64,000 nt of DNA from positions 310,001-374,000 of the forward strand of contig NZ_CP114058.1 of assembly GCF_026967475.1 (NCBI RefSeq), written 5' to 3'. Positions 23,532 through 31,616 of the stretch are shown here, piece by piece. The DNA is from Rouxiella chamberiensis. GTDB lineage: Bacteria > Pseudomonadota > Gammaproteobacteria > Enterobacterales > Enterobacteriaceae. The notes below the pieces were generated by a model that was not told where the DNA came from, did no database searches, and saw only the letters and a program-made list of their open reading frames with translations. The stretch's first letter is position 1, and the number at the start of each line of letters is the position of its first letter. The position numbers were made by a program, and so were the translations under genes.

Positions 23532-25046
23532 ATGACGCGAGGTGAGCGTGTAATAGCGTTCATCGAACGTTATTGCGTAGTGCCGGAGGGTAAGTTAATC
23601 GGGCAACCGATGCGGCTGGATGATTTCCAGAAAGATTTTATCCTCGCCGTCTACGACAATCCCGTCGGCACGGATATGGCAATTTTGAGCATTGCCCGAA
23701 AAAATGGAAAGACGGGGCTGATTGCCGGCATTCTTCTCGCCCACCTGGTGGGGCCGGAGGCGGTACAGAACTCGCAGATTGTCAGCGGGGCTTTGAGTCG
23801 TGAGCAGGCATCCATTGTTTTCAATCTGGCCGTGAAAATGGTTAACCTGAATCCCGACCTTCAGGAAATCGTTCATATCACGCCCAGCGGTAAAAAGCTT
23901 ATCGGTCTGCCCTGCAACGTCGAATATAAGGCGCTGTCTGCAGAAGGCAAAACCACACACGGTCTTTCTCCCATTCTGGCGATTCTGGACGAAACCGGTC
24001 AGGTGCGTGGTTCACAGGATGACTTCATCGATGCCATTACCACGGCGCAGGGTGCACACGAAAACCCTCTGCTGATTGTGATTAGCACGCAGGCTGCAAA
24101 CGACGCCGACCTACTGAGCATCTGGATTGACGATGCGGTCAAATCCGCCGATCCCCATATCGTGTGCCACGTGTACGAAGCGCCCAAAGATGCCGACATT
24201 AGTAAGCGAGACAGCTGGCTGGCAGCAAATCCGGCGCTGGGCACGTTCAGGTCGGAAAAAGATATGGCGCGGCAGGCGGAGAAGGCAGGCCGCATGCCGA
24301 GTTTTGAAAATACCTTCCGAAACCTGAATCTTAATCAGCGCGTGTCTACGGTTTCCCCGTTTATCTCCCGCAGCGTGTGGGAGTCGTGCGGTGAACCACC
24401 GGTCAACACTTCACGCAAGTGGTTTGCGGGGCTGGATTTGTCGGCGCGTAATGACCTTACTGCGCTGGTTATTGCCGGTCCAGACGATGACGGGATTTGG
24501 GACATTTTCCCGTTTTTCTGGACGCCAGAAAAAACGCTGGTGGAGCGTGCCAAGACAGACCGTGCGCCCTACGACGTATGGGTTAAGCAGGGCTTCCTAC
24601 GAACCACACCTGGTGCGTCGGTCGATTACTCCTTTGTCGTCAATGAAATCGCCGAAATTCTTGGCGAGTTCGACCTGACGTCGATGGCCTTCGACCGTTG
24701 GCGCATCGAGCAATTCAAAAAAGATTGCGACAACATTGGGCTGACGCTTCCGCTTGTCCAGTTCGGTCAGGGCTTCAAGGACATGGGACCGGCGGTCGAT
24801 ACCCTTGAATCACTGATGCTGAATGGAAGGGTGCGACACGGAATGCATCCGGTGCTGACCATGTGTGCCGTTAACGCCGTAGTAGTCAAGGACGCTGCAG
24901 GAAACCGAAAATTGGACAAGTCAAAGGCGACCGGCCGCATTGACGGCATGGTGGGGCTGACAATGTCAGTAGGTGCCGCAAATGGTGAAGTCACCGAACA
25001 AGGTGGTGATTTCGAGGACTTCATATTCAAACCGTTGAGCATGTGA
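23532..25046 (+). CDS. Terminase large subunit
   Basis: This 504-residue packaging ATPase-nuclease is of HK97 type. The ATPase part has the Walker A-like SIARKNGKTGL (about residues 53-63) and Walker B with the catalytic acid ILAILDETGQ. The nuclease part has the metal-binding Asp of GLDLSARNDLTAL and a second acidic site in the C-terminal third (GRIDGMVGLTM). It follows TerS after six bases and overlaps the portal start by four bases. Confidence 0.93.
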   Translation: MTRGERVIAFIERYCVVPEGKLIGQPMRLDDFQKDFILAVYDNPVGTDMAILSIARKNGKTGLIAGILLAHLVGPEAVQNSQIVSGALSREQASIVFNLAVKMVNLNPDLQEIVHITPSGKKLIGLPCNVEYKALSAEGKTTHGLSPILAILDETGQVRGSQDDFIDAITTAQGAHENPLLIVISTQAANDADLLSIWIDDAVKSADPHIVCHVYEAPKDADISKRDSWLAANPALGTFRSEKDMARQAEKAGRMPSFENTFRNLNLNQRVSTVSPFISRSVWESCGEPPVNTSRKWFAGLDLSARNDLTALVIAGPDDDGIWDIFPFFWTPEKTLVERAKTDRAPYDVWVKQGFLRTTPGASVDYSFVVNEIAEILGEFDLTSMAFDRWRIEQFKKDCDNIGLTLPLVQFGQGFKDMGPAVDTLESLMLNGRVRHGMHPVLTMCAVNAVVVKDAAGNRKLDKSKATGRIDGMVGLTMSVGAANGEVTEQGGDFEDFIFKPLSM

Positions 25047-26317
25047 TGGAAGAAAATAATTACAGCATTGACCTTCGTACCAATCGCGGCTGGTTTGCAC
25101 GCCTTCAGTCGTGGTTTGTCGGTGGACGTCTCGTTACCCCAAATCAAGGTTCGCAATCCGGTCCCGTATCGGCATCCGGGCATCTCGGGGATTCAGCCGT
25201 TAATGATGAACGGGTGTTGCAGATATCAACGGTTTGGCGCTGCGTCAGCCTTATTTCGACGCTCACTGCCTGCCTGCCTCTGGATGTTTTCGAAACTGAC
25301 AAGGATAACAATCGCAGCAAGGTTGACATGAACAACCCGCTGGCGCGTCTGCTGCGCTACTCGCCCAATCAATACATGACTGCGCAGGAATTTCGTGAAG
25401 CCATGACGATGCAGCTCTGTTTCTACGGCAACGCCTACGCGCTGGTGGAAAGAAACAGCGTGGGTGACGTGATAAGCCTGCTCCCGCTTCAGTCAGCAAA
25501 TATGGACGTGAAGATGGTCGGCAAAAATTTGGTCTATCGCTATCAACGCGATGCGGAATATGCCGATTTTACCCAAAGGGAAATTTTTCACCTCAAGGGG
25601 TTCGGGTTTACCGGCCTGGTCGGCCTGTCGCCGATAGCCTTTGCCTGCAAGACGGCCGGCGTTGCGGTGGCAATGGAAGATCAGCAGCGTGATTTCTTCG
25701 CCAACGGCGCAAAGTCGCCGCAGATACTTTCAACCGGTGACAAGGTTCTGGCCAAGGAACAACGCGACCAGTTGCAGGAAAATTTCAAGGAAATTGCCGG
25801 CGGGCCGGTGAAAAAGCGCCTGTGGATCCTCGAAGCGGGATTTAGCAATGCTCCTATCGGTGTCACGCCGCAGGATGCCGAGATGATGGCATCAAGAAAG
25901 TTTCAGGTCAGCGAGCTGGCGCGATTCTTCGGCGTTCCGCCGCATCTGGTGGGTGACGTGGAAAAGTCTACGAGCTGGGGAACGGGCATTGAGCAGCAAA
26001 ACCTCGGGTTTCTTCAGTACACCCTTCAGCCGTTTATCTCGCGCTGGGAAAACAGCATCCAGCGCTGGCTTTTAAAGCCTGCCGACGTGGGCAGGCTACA
26101 TGCCGAACACAATCTGGACGGGCTGCTGCGTGGCGATTCAACCGCGCGTGCGGCTTACATGAAGGCAATGGGTGACGCCGGCTTGCGAACCATCAATGAA
26201 ATGCGGCGCACCGACAACATGCCGCCGCTTGCCGGAGGCGATGTAGCCACTCGACAGTCGCAAAACGTTCCGTTAACGGATTTAGGCAAACAGGACCCCG
26301 CTAAAAGCGGGGTTTAG
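25043..26317 (+). CDS. Portal protein (HK97 family)
   Basis: This 424-residue protein forms the dodecameric ring at the capsid vertex through which DNA passes. Family marks are VWRCVSLISTLTACLPLDVF, the central MTAQEFREAMTMQLCFYGNAYALVER, and FGVPPHLVGDVEKSTSWGTGIEQQN. It overlaps TerL by four bases (ATGA). Its last codons contain a terminator-like hairpin. Confidence 0.93.
   Translation: MMEENNYSIDLRTNRGWFARLQSWFVGGRLVTPNQGSQSGPVSASGHLGDSAVNDERVLQISTVWRCVSLISTLTACLPLDVFETDKDNNRSKVDMNNPLARLLRYSPNQYMTAQEFREAMTMQLCFYGNAYALVERNSVGDVISLLPLQSANMDVKMVGKNLVYRYQRDAEYADFTQREIFHLKGFGFTGLVGLSPIAFACKTAGVAVAMEDQQRDFFANGAKSPQILSTGDKVLAKEQRDQLQENFKEIAGGPVKKRLWILEAGFSNAPIGVTPQDAEMMASRKFQVSELARFFGVPPHLVGDVEKSTSWGTGIEQQNLGFLQYTLQPFISRWENSIQRWLLKPADVGRLHAEHNLDGLLRGDSTARAAYMKAMGDAGLRTINEMRRTDNMPPLAGGDVATRQSQNVPLTDLGKQDPAKSGV
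26296..26312 (+). terminator. Hairpin at the end of the portal gene
   Basis: CCCCGC-TAAAA-GCGGGG followed by a T-rich stretch; it overlaps the last portal codons. Confidence 0.55.
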
Positions 26318-26334
26318 TTTTTATGGGGGTAACG

Positions 26335-27009
26335 ATGCGCAGCATCAACAAGACACTCGCCTTTGACCAGGCAGAAATCAAGTTCTCCGGAGACGGCACG
26401 CAGGGGATTTTTGAAGGCTACGCGTCGGTATTCAACAACACCGATTCGGACGGCGACATCATCCTGCCTGGTGCATTTAAAAAAGCGCTGACCAGTCAGT
26501 CCCGCAAGGTCGCGATGTTCTACAACCACCGTACGTGGGAAATGCCGGTCGGCAAGTGGGATAGCATCGAGGAAGACAGCAAGGGATTGCTGGTTCGTGG
26601 CGTACTAACCCCAGGACATTCCCAGGCAAACGACCTCAAGGCGGCGATGAAACACGGCACGGTCGAAGGAATGTCGGTAGGTTTCAGTGCCACAAAGGAT
26701 GACTTCACCCTGAGCGCTTCGGGGCGAATTTTCAAAAGCGTGGCGGCGCTGCGTGAAATCAGTATTTGTACCTTTCCGGCCAACGAGCTTGCGGGCGTCA
26801 GTTCCCTGAAAAGCATCGACGGCGTGGAAACCATTCGCGATGCGGAGGAGTGGCTGAGGGACTCAGTCGGCCTATCAAAATCGGAAGCACAGGGCTTTAT
26901 TGCCCGTATCAAGTCCGCAGTTCGGAGCGAGTCCGGAGGCGACGACCCTGAAATATCTGCTCTTTTGCAGAGCATTAAAACCTTCTCACCACTCCAAACA
27001 GGAAAATAA
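26335..27009 (+). CDS. Prohead protease (HK97 type)
   Basis: This 224-residue maturation protease (U35 type) should cut the capsid delta domain. The catalytic His is in NHRTWEMPVGKW and the Ser in GMSVGF, the standard pair of this fold. ATG 26335 (MRSINKTLAFDQ) follows a G-rich ribosome binding site; an upstream in-frame start at 26323 adds only four residues. Portal, protease and capsid genes occur in the order of HK97. Confidence 0.92.
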   Translation: MRSINKTLAFDQAEIKFSGDGTQGIFEGYASVFNNTDSDGDIILPGAFKKALTSQSRKVAMFYNHRTWEMPVGKWDSIEEDSKGLLVRGVLTPGHSQANDLKAAMKHGTVEGMSVGFSATKDDFTLSASGRIFKSVAALREISICTFPANELAGVSSLKSIDGVETIRDAEEWLRDSVGLSKSEAQGFIARIKSAVRSESGGDDPEISALLQSIKTFSPLQTGK

Positions 27010-27011
27010 CA

Positions 27012-28175
27012 ATGTCTGAATTAGCTGAAATTCAAAAGGCCATCGCCGACTCCCAGAAAAACGTGACTCAGTTGTTTGAAGCACAAAAGCATGAAATCGA
27101 AGCCACCGGTAAAATCTCCAAGGAATTGCAGGGCGATTTGGCAAGGGTTCAGGATGAAATGAAATCTTCCGGCGCACGCCTGTTCGATTTGGAGCAGAAA
27201 CTGGCCGCCGGCGCAGAAAATCCGGAAACCAAAAAATCCTTTGCCGAGCGTGCTTCGGAAGGTCTGGTCAAATCATGGAACGGTAGCGCAGGCCGTTTTG
27301 ACGCCAAAACCTTCAACAAGTCTCTGGGAAGCGACGACGCTTCCGCCGGCTCGCTTATCCAGCCAATGCAGGTGCCTGGTATTGTGATGCCTGGGCTGCG
27401 TCGTCTTACCATCCGTGACCTGCTGGCGCAGGGCCGTATTTCCAGCAACTCACTGGAATACGTTCGTGAAGAGCTGTTTACCAATAGCGCCGCATCGGTG
27501 AAGGAGAAGGCACTGAAGCCGGAATCCGACATCAAGTTCAGCAAGCAAACGGCGAACGTTAAAACGGTAGCACACTGGATCCAGGCATCCCGTCAGGTCA
27601 TGGACGATGCACCGATGCTGCAATCCTATGTCAACAACCGCCTGATGTACGGCCTGGCGCTGAAAGAAGAGGAGCAGTTGCTGAACGGTGAAGGCAGCGG
27701 TGACGATCTGGAGGGCCTCAACTTTGTGGCCACCGCTTATGACGAAACGCTGAATGAAACCGGCGACAGCCGCGCCGACCTGATTGCCCACGCAATTTAT
27801 CAGGTGACCGAATCCGAGTTCAGCGCCTCCGGCATCATCCTCAATCCACGTGACTGGCACAGTATCGCGCTGCTGAAAGATGAGCAGGGACGCTACCTGT
27901 TCGGCGGCCCTTCGGCATTTACCAGCAACGTTATGTGGGGCCTGCCGGTCGTGCCTACCCGTGCGCAGGCGGCAGGTACCTTTACCGTCGGCGGTTTCGA
28001 TATGGCTTCGCAGGTTTGGGATCGCATGGATGCCAGCATCGAGGTGAGCCGTGAAGACCGCGACAACTTCGTTAAAAACATGCTGACCATCCTGTGTGAA
28101 GAACGCCTGGCGCTGGCGCACTATCGTCCGAAGGCGCTTATCAAGGGCAGCTTTACTGCACCGGCTGCCGCGTAA
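27012..28175 (+). CDS. Major capsid protein (HK97 gp5-like, cross-linking)
   Basis: This 387-residue protein follows HK97 gp5 closely. A helical delta domain (1-103) ends in Lys103-Ser104 (FNKSLGSDD), the cleavage site of the prohead protease. Cross-link residues fall at the same positions as in HK97: Lys169 and Asn356, which form the isopeptide bond, and Glu363, the catalytic residue. The mature shell is therefore predicted to be chain-mail linked. The gene follows the protease after two bases. Confidence 0.96.
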   Translation: MSELAEIQKAIADSQKNVTQLFEAQKHEIEATGKISKELQGDLARVQDEMKSSGARLFDLEQKLAAGAENPETKKSFAERASEGLVKSWNGSAGRFDAKTFNKSLGSDDASAGSLIQPMQVPGIVMPGLRRLTIRDLLAQGRISSNSLEYVREELFTNSAASVKEKALKPESDIKFSKQTANVKTVAHWIQASRQVMDDAPMLQSYVNNRLMYGLALKEEEQLLNGEGSGDDLEGLNFVATAYDETLNETGDSRADLIAHAIYQVTESEFSASGIILNPRDWHSIALLKDEQGRYLFGGPSAFTSNVMWGLPVVPTRAQAAGTFTVGGFDMASQVWDRMDASIEVSREDRDNFVKNMLTILCEERLALAHYRPKALIKGSFTAPAAA

Positions 28176-28215
28176 TTAACTTGTGGGAGGGGGCGGGTGA
28201 CCGCCCCAATAGCCG

Positions 28216-28545
28216 ATGGCGATTACCGTGACAGATTTGGTCGATATCGAAGAGCTTCGACAGCACATCGAATTCGACGGTGATGACCGCGATGCATTAA
28301 TCAGACGCTACGCGCAGGGCGCATTGGAACTTTGCCTAAAGTGGTGTGACAACCCCGCGTGGAAGGTTGCAGGTGATATTCCTGCACCGGTTGTCAACGC
28401 CACGCTACTCGTCTTTGCAGACTTGTTTGAACATCGGACAAGTCAAAGTGAAGTGCAGCTTTATGATAACCGCGCAGCCCAAAACCTGATGTGGCCTTAC
28501 CGCTGCTTTCGCGACAGTCAGCCAGTCGAAAAGGGAGACGGATAA
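28216..28545 (+). CDS. Head-tail connector (HK97 gp6-like)
   Basis: This 109-residue protein forms the ring below the portal. The helical pattern VTDLVDIEELRQHIEFDGDDRDALIRRYAQGALELCLKWC is that of the gp6/phage_connect family. It lies directly after the capsid gene, as in HK97, and shares one base with the next start. Confidence 0.82.
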   Translation: MAITVTDLVDIEELRQHIEFDGDDRDALIRRYAQGALELCLKWCDNPAWKVAGDIPAPVVNATLLVFADLFEHRTSQSEVQLYDNRAAQNLMWPYRCFRDSQPVEKGDG

Positions 28546-28868
28546 TGGAGCCAGGGCGCTTTAGACATCGCGTCATTATTCAGACGCTGAAGACTATCCG
28601 TTCGCCTTCGGGCCAGCCGGTAGAGGAGTGGGTGGATTCGCCTCCCGTATCTGCCGAGGTCAAGGCTATTTCGGGGGCCGAACTTATGAGGTCGGGTGCC
28701 GAGCTTGCAGAGGCAAAATATCGTGTCTGGATGAGATACAGAGACGATATCGATGCCACGTCGCGATTGTTGTTTCGCGGACAAATCTTCGAGATAACAT
28801 CGCCGCCGATGCCCAATGCCAAGTTCAGCCGACTGGAAATCCTTTGCGGCGCAGGAGTTAAACAATGA
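28545..28868 (+). CDS. Head closure / head-tail adaptor protein
   Basis: This 107-residue, beta-rich protein starts MEPGRFRHRVIIQ and contains VSAEVKAISGAEL. It belongs to the SPP1 gp16 / HK97 gp7-like head-tail joining family that seals the filled capsid. ATG 28545 overlaps the stop of gp6 by one base; a longer frame exists upstream but only inside gp6. The next gene overlaps by four bases. Confidence 0.8.
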   Translation: MEPGRFRHRVIIQTLKTIRSPSGQPVEEWVDSPPVSAEVKAISGAELMRSGAELAEAKYRVWMRYRDDIDATSRLLFRGQIFEITSPPMPNAKFSRLEILCGAGVKQ

Positions 28869-29311
28869 TTGGTGCAAATCTTGATTTTGGCGACCTGCTC
28901 AGGCTTACCGAGGATTTGGACACACTGAGCAAGTCGGAAACGAAGCAGGTACTGAATAAGGCCGCACGCGCCGGTGCCGAGGTGCTGAGAGCCGCGGTCG
29001 AAAACAATGCACCAGTACGCACGGGCAAGTTAAAAAGGAACGTTGTCGTCCTGAGCAGAAAATCGGGACCCGGCGAGGCGGTGGCCGGCGTGCATATTCG
29101 GGGCACCAATCCGTCAGGGACCAACAGCGATACGACCACCAAAGGGTCTAGCCAAAACAATGCCTTTTACTGGCGATTTATCGAATTGGGTACGTCGAAA
29201 ATGCCTGCAAATCCCTTTGTCCGTCCGGCGTACGATACCAATCAGGAATTGGCGGCTCAGGCAGGTTTCGACATGCTGAATGCAGCCATTGATGAGGTAT
29301 TGTCGAAATGA
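28865..29311 (+). CDS. HK97 gp10-family tail completion protein
   Basis: A 148-residue protein with the conserved pattern NNAPVRTGKLKRNVVV and WRFIELGTSKMPANPFVRPAYD, which defines the HK97-gp10/tail-component family. It acts at the head-tail joint or tail terminus. Start and stop overlap neighbours by four bases. Confidence 0.85.
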   Translation: MIGANLDFGDLLRLTEDLDTLSKSETKQVLNKAARAGAEVLRAAVENNAPVRTGKLKRNVVVLSRKSGPGEAVAGVHIRGTNPSGTNSDTTTKGSSQNNAFYWRFIELGTSKMPANPFVRPAYDTNQELAAQAGFDMLNAAIDEVLSK

Positions 29312-29634
29312 CCGAATCACAAATCTATCCGTTGTTGGCCACGTTGTGTAAAGGGAATGTTTTTCCTTATGTAGCGCCGCAGAAAACGCTCGCACCGTGG
29401 ATCGTGTTTAGTCTCCCGACGGAAACGGGTGATGACGTGTTGAACGGACAGTCTGGCTATACCTCGACGTCGCTACAGGTTGATGTCTATGCCAAGACTA
29501 TCGACGAGGCCAACGAAATTCATCGTCAAGTCGCGTTGGCCATAAACCCCTTGATGCCTGTTTCGCTGATGAAAACAAAGAGCTATGAATCGGACACTGG
29601 CCTTAATCGGGTCACTGTCGAAGTGCAGGTTTAA
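29308..29634 (+). CDS. Tail terminator (DUF3168)
   Basis: A 108-residue protein with MTESQIYPLLATLCKGNVFP and LQVDVYAKTIDEANEIHRQV, typical of DUF3168 tail terminator proteins, which cap the tail tube and set its length with the tape measure. It overlaps the previous gene by four bases and is followed by a terminator hairpin. Confidence 0.82.
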   Translation: MTESQIYPLLATLCKGNVFPYVAPQKTLAPWIVFSLPTETGDDVLNGQSGYTSTSLQVDVYAKTIDEANEIHRQVALAINPLMPVSLMKTKSYESDTGLNRVTVEVQV

Positions 29635-29657
29635 TTGTATCCGCTTTATCAACCATC

Positions 29658-29679
29658 ACCGCCTACGGGCGGTTTTTTT
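29658..29679 (+). terminator. Hairpin terminator before the major tail gene
   Basis: ACCGCC-TACG-GGCGGT followed by seven T, directly upstream of the tail tube ribosome binding site (GGAG, about 29686). Confidence 0.75.
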
Positions 29680-29696
29680 ATGTCTGGAGAAAACTA

Positions 29697-30146
29697 ATGG
29701 CCAGTAAGTACGAAAAAACGCAAGGCACCAAGGTGAGCATTTCGAGTGCCGTTGCCACCGAGGCAAACCCGACCGGCGCAACCTGGCTTGATGCCGAATG
29801 TGCAACGAAAGAAATCAGCTTTACCGGCGGACAGAAGGCCGACATTGACGTGACCACACTCTGTTCTACCGAACAGGAAAATACCAACGGTCTGCCGGCT
29901 CAGGCCGAAATAACTATTTCCCGTAACTGGAGCGGTGACGAAGATGCGCAGGAGGCATTGCAAGCTGCCTACGACAACGACGAACTTCGTGCGATCCGCG
30001 TGATTTTCCCGTCCGGCAACGGCTATGCCTATCTTGCCGAGGTTCGTCAGAACTCCTGGTCTGCCTCGACGTCCGGCATTGTTACTGCATCGTACACCTT
30101 GCGTATCAAGGGAAAACCGGTGCGCATTCGTCCGGCAACTCTCTAA
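29697..30146 (+). CDS. Major tail tube protein
   Basis: This 149-residue, beta-rich protein belongs to the lambda V/HK97 tail tube group: MASKYEKTQGTKVSIS, FTGGQKADIDVTTLCSTEQE and a C-terminal SYTLRIKGKPVRI. It polymerises around the tape measure. It lacks the C-terminal Ig domain found in lambda V, so it is the short form. The preceding terminator suggests its level depends on Q read-through. Confidence 0.85.
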   Translation: MASKYEKTQGTKVSISSAVATEANPTGATWLDAECATKEISFTGGQKADIDVTTLCSTEQENTNGLPAQAEITISRNWSGDEDAQEALQAAYDNDELRAIRVIFPSGNGYAYLAEVRQNSWSASTSGIVTASYTLRIKGKPVRIRPATL

Positions 30147-30190
30147 GCGGCAGCCGCCGCTTTTCTCCCGATCATATGGAATAAATTCGA

Positions 30191-30646
30191 ATGACCAATA
30201 AATCTGCCAAACCTTCTCTACGCGAACTCGCCCTGGCCCCGCTTTCCGGTTTCCGTAAAAAAGAAGTATTCGTACCCGATTGGGGCGTTACGGTAACTGG
30301 TTCGTGAGCCTTCGGCCGCAGGGTGGCTCGAATGGCGTCAACTTTTCGAGCTACCGGATGATGAGGGCGATCAGCCTAATCCTGATACCGAACAGGAAAA
30401 TTCAAAAGAGGCTGCGCTACCGCTCACAGCTGCACAGCAGGCAAATCGCAACTTGAAGTCCGACGTGATCCTGTTTATCGACATTCTGCTGGATGAAGAC
30501 CTGAAACCCGTGTTTACGCTGGCAGATAAGGAAAAAGTTGAAGCCATTTACGGTCCGGTACATTCCCGCTTGCTTCGCCAGGCGCTGGATCTTGGCCGCT
30601 CGGAAGACATCGAAAAAAGTCCGAACCCCAGGAACCCTCTTCCTGA
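30191..30646 (+). CDS. Tail assembly chaperone (gp13/lambda G-like), apparent indels
   Basis: ATG 30191 opens MTNKSAKPSLRELALAPLSGF. Removing one G from GG 30299-30300 and adding one A to the A6 run 30613-30618 yields an open frame ending EKKSEPQEPSS at a stop at 30644-30646. The frame includes WLEWRQLFELPDDE and FIDILLDEDLKPVF, typical of HK97 gp13. This chaperone keeps the tape measure soluble during tail assembly. Confidence 0.7.
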
Positions 30647-30918
30647 TGACGCTTGCGCTCCGATTGGGGCGCACGCTTCAAGAACTGAAAGAAACGCTGA
30701 CGGCTACGGAGCTTAAGATGTGGATGGAGTTCGATAAGGTCAACCCGATTAGCGACCGGCGCGGAGACAGGCAGGCGGCCCAGATTACGGCGGCAATTTT
30801 CAATGCCCAGGGTGGAAACGTGAGTTTGGAAGACGCCACATTGCAGTGGGGTGTTGAGCCTGAAGAAGCGGACGATAGCAATGGGCTGGAAGGATTCCTC
30901 GGGAAATTGGCCGACTAA
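30613..30918 (+). CDS. Frameshift extension of the tail chaperone (gp14/lambda T-like)
   Basis: The frame reaching 30918 (TLALRLGRTLQELKETLTATELKMW, then GDRQAAQITAAIFNAQGG) has no own start with a ribosome binding site. It would be joined to the first chaperone by a -1 slip on A-AAA-AAG. The sequence shown has only six A at 30613-30618; seven would make both the stop-terminated and the fused product possible. Programmed slippage at this point is the rule in lambda-like tails. Confidence 0.7.
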   Translation, partial: KKVRTPGTLFLMTLALRLGRTLQELKETLTATELKMWMEFDKVNPISDRRGDRQAAQITAAIFNAQGGNVSLEDATLQWGVEPEEADDSNGLEGFLGKLAD

Positions 30919-31022
30919 TTTTTATTAAAAATGTTGGTTAGAACTAAGAATAAAAGTACATAAGTTGATCTAAATCCCCTCCTTGATAGTATGTCACTTA
31001 TAAATACCAAGGAGGTTTTATT

Positions 31023-31546
31023 TTGAAAAAAGTTTCATCACTGCGTTTATATGCATGTTCATTACGAGTTGTTCACGACCAGTTCCTGAATTGGTAGATA
31101 GCGTAGACTCGGATTTAAGGCTTGCTAAAATATATAGTACTAACGATTTTAACTTAGCACAGTTGAAAGCAGATAGACTTTGTGGGAACAAATCTTATTA
31201 TTTAAAAATAGTTTACGATAGTGAGAAAGATATAAATTCAAAATACCCAGATTTGGTGCCGTATGTTGGATTACCTTTTAGCTGTGATGTTAAAGGTGCT
31301 GCAACAGCAGGGAATTTAGAAGCAAAAAAAATAGTAGAGGCTGAGAGAGAGAAACTCTATAAAGATTTGGATGCAGCTTATAGGCATCAATATGAGGTTC
31401 ATAAAGCTTATGCCAAGAAGTATGGGGGCGATACTTATAGCGTTGAATTACCCGATGGTAGTATAGAAGCCCATAGTTTCGATAGTGATGGTAGCGCTTG
31501 TCACAGTAGCGCAAATCAATTCGGGGGTGAAACCTACTGCGATTGA
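31023..31546 (+). CDS. Lipoprotein moron in the tail operon, apparent frameshift at 31026-31031
   Basis: TTG 31023 with GGAGG at 31011-31015 and one added A in the run 31026-31031 gives a secreted lipoprotein of about 174 residues: MKKSFITAFICMFITSC with lipobox FITSC. The mature part is polar and has a coiled stretch rich in Glu and Lys. AT-rich codons, a possible own promoter (TTGATC 30965, TAGTAT 30987) and a terminator behind it mark it as a moron. Phage lipoproteins at such sites often block superinfection at the outer membrane; this role is inferred. Confidence 0.6.
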
Positions 31547-31584
31547 TAAATATTTATCACCCGATTATTAATTGAATTAACACA

Positions 31585-31604
31585 CCCGCTTCGGCGGGTT
31601 TTTT
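31585..31604 (+). terminator. Terminator after the lipoprotein moron
   Basis: CCCGC-TTCG-GCGGG followed by six T. Confidence 0.85.
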
Positions 31605-31616
31605 ATTAGGTGAAGC

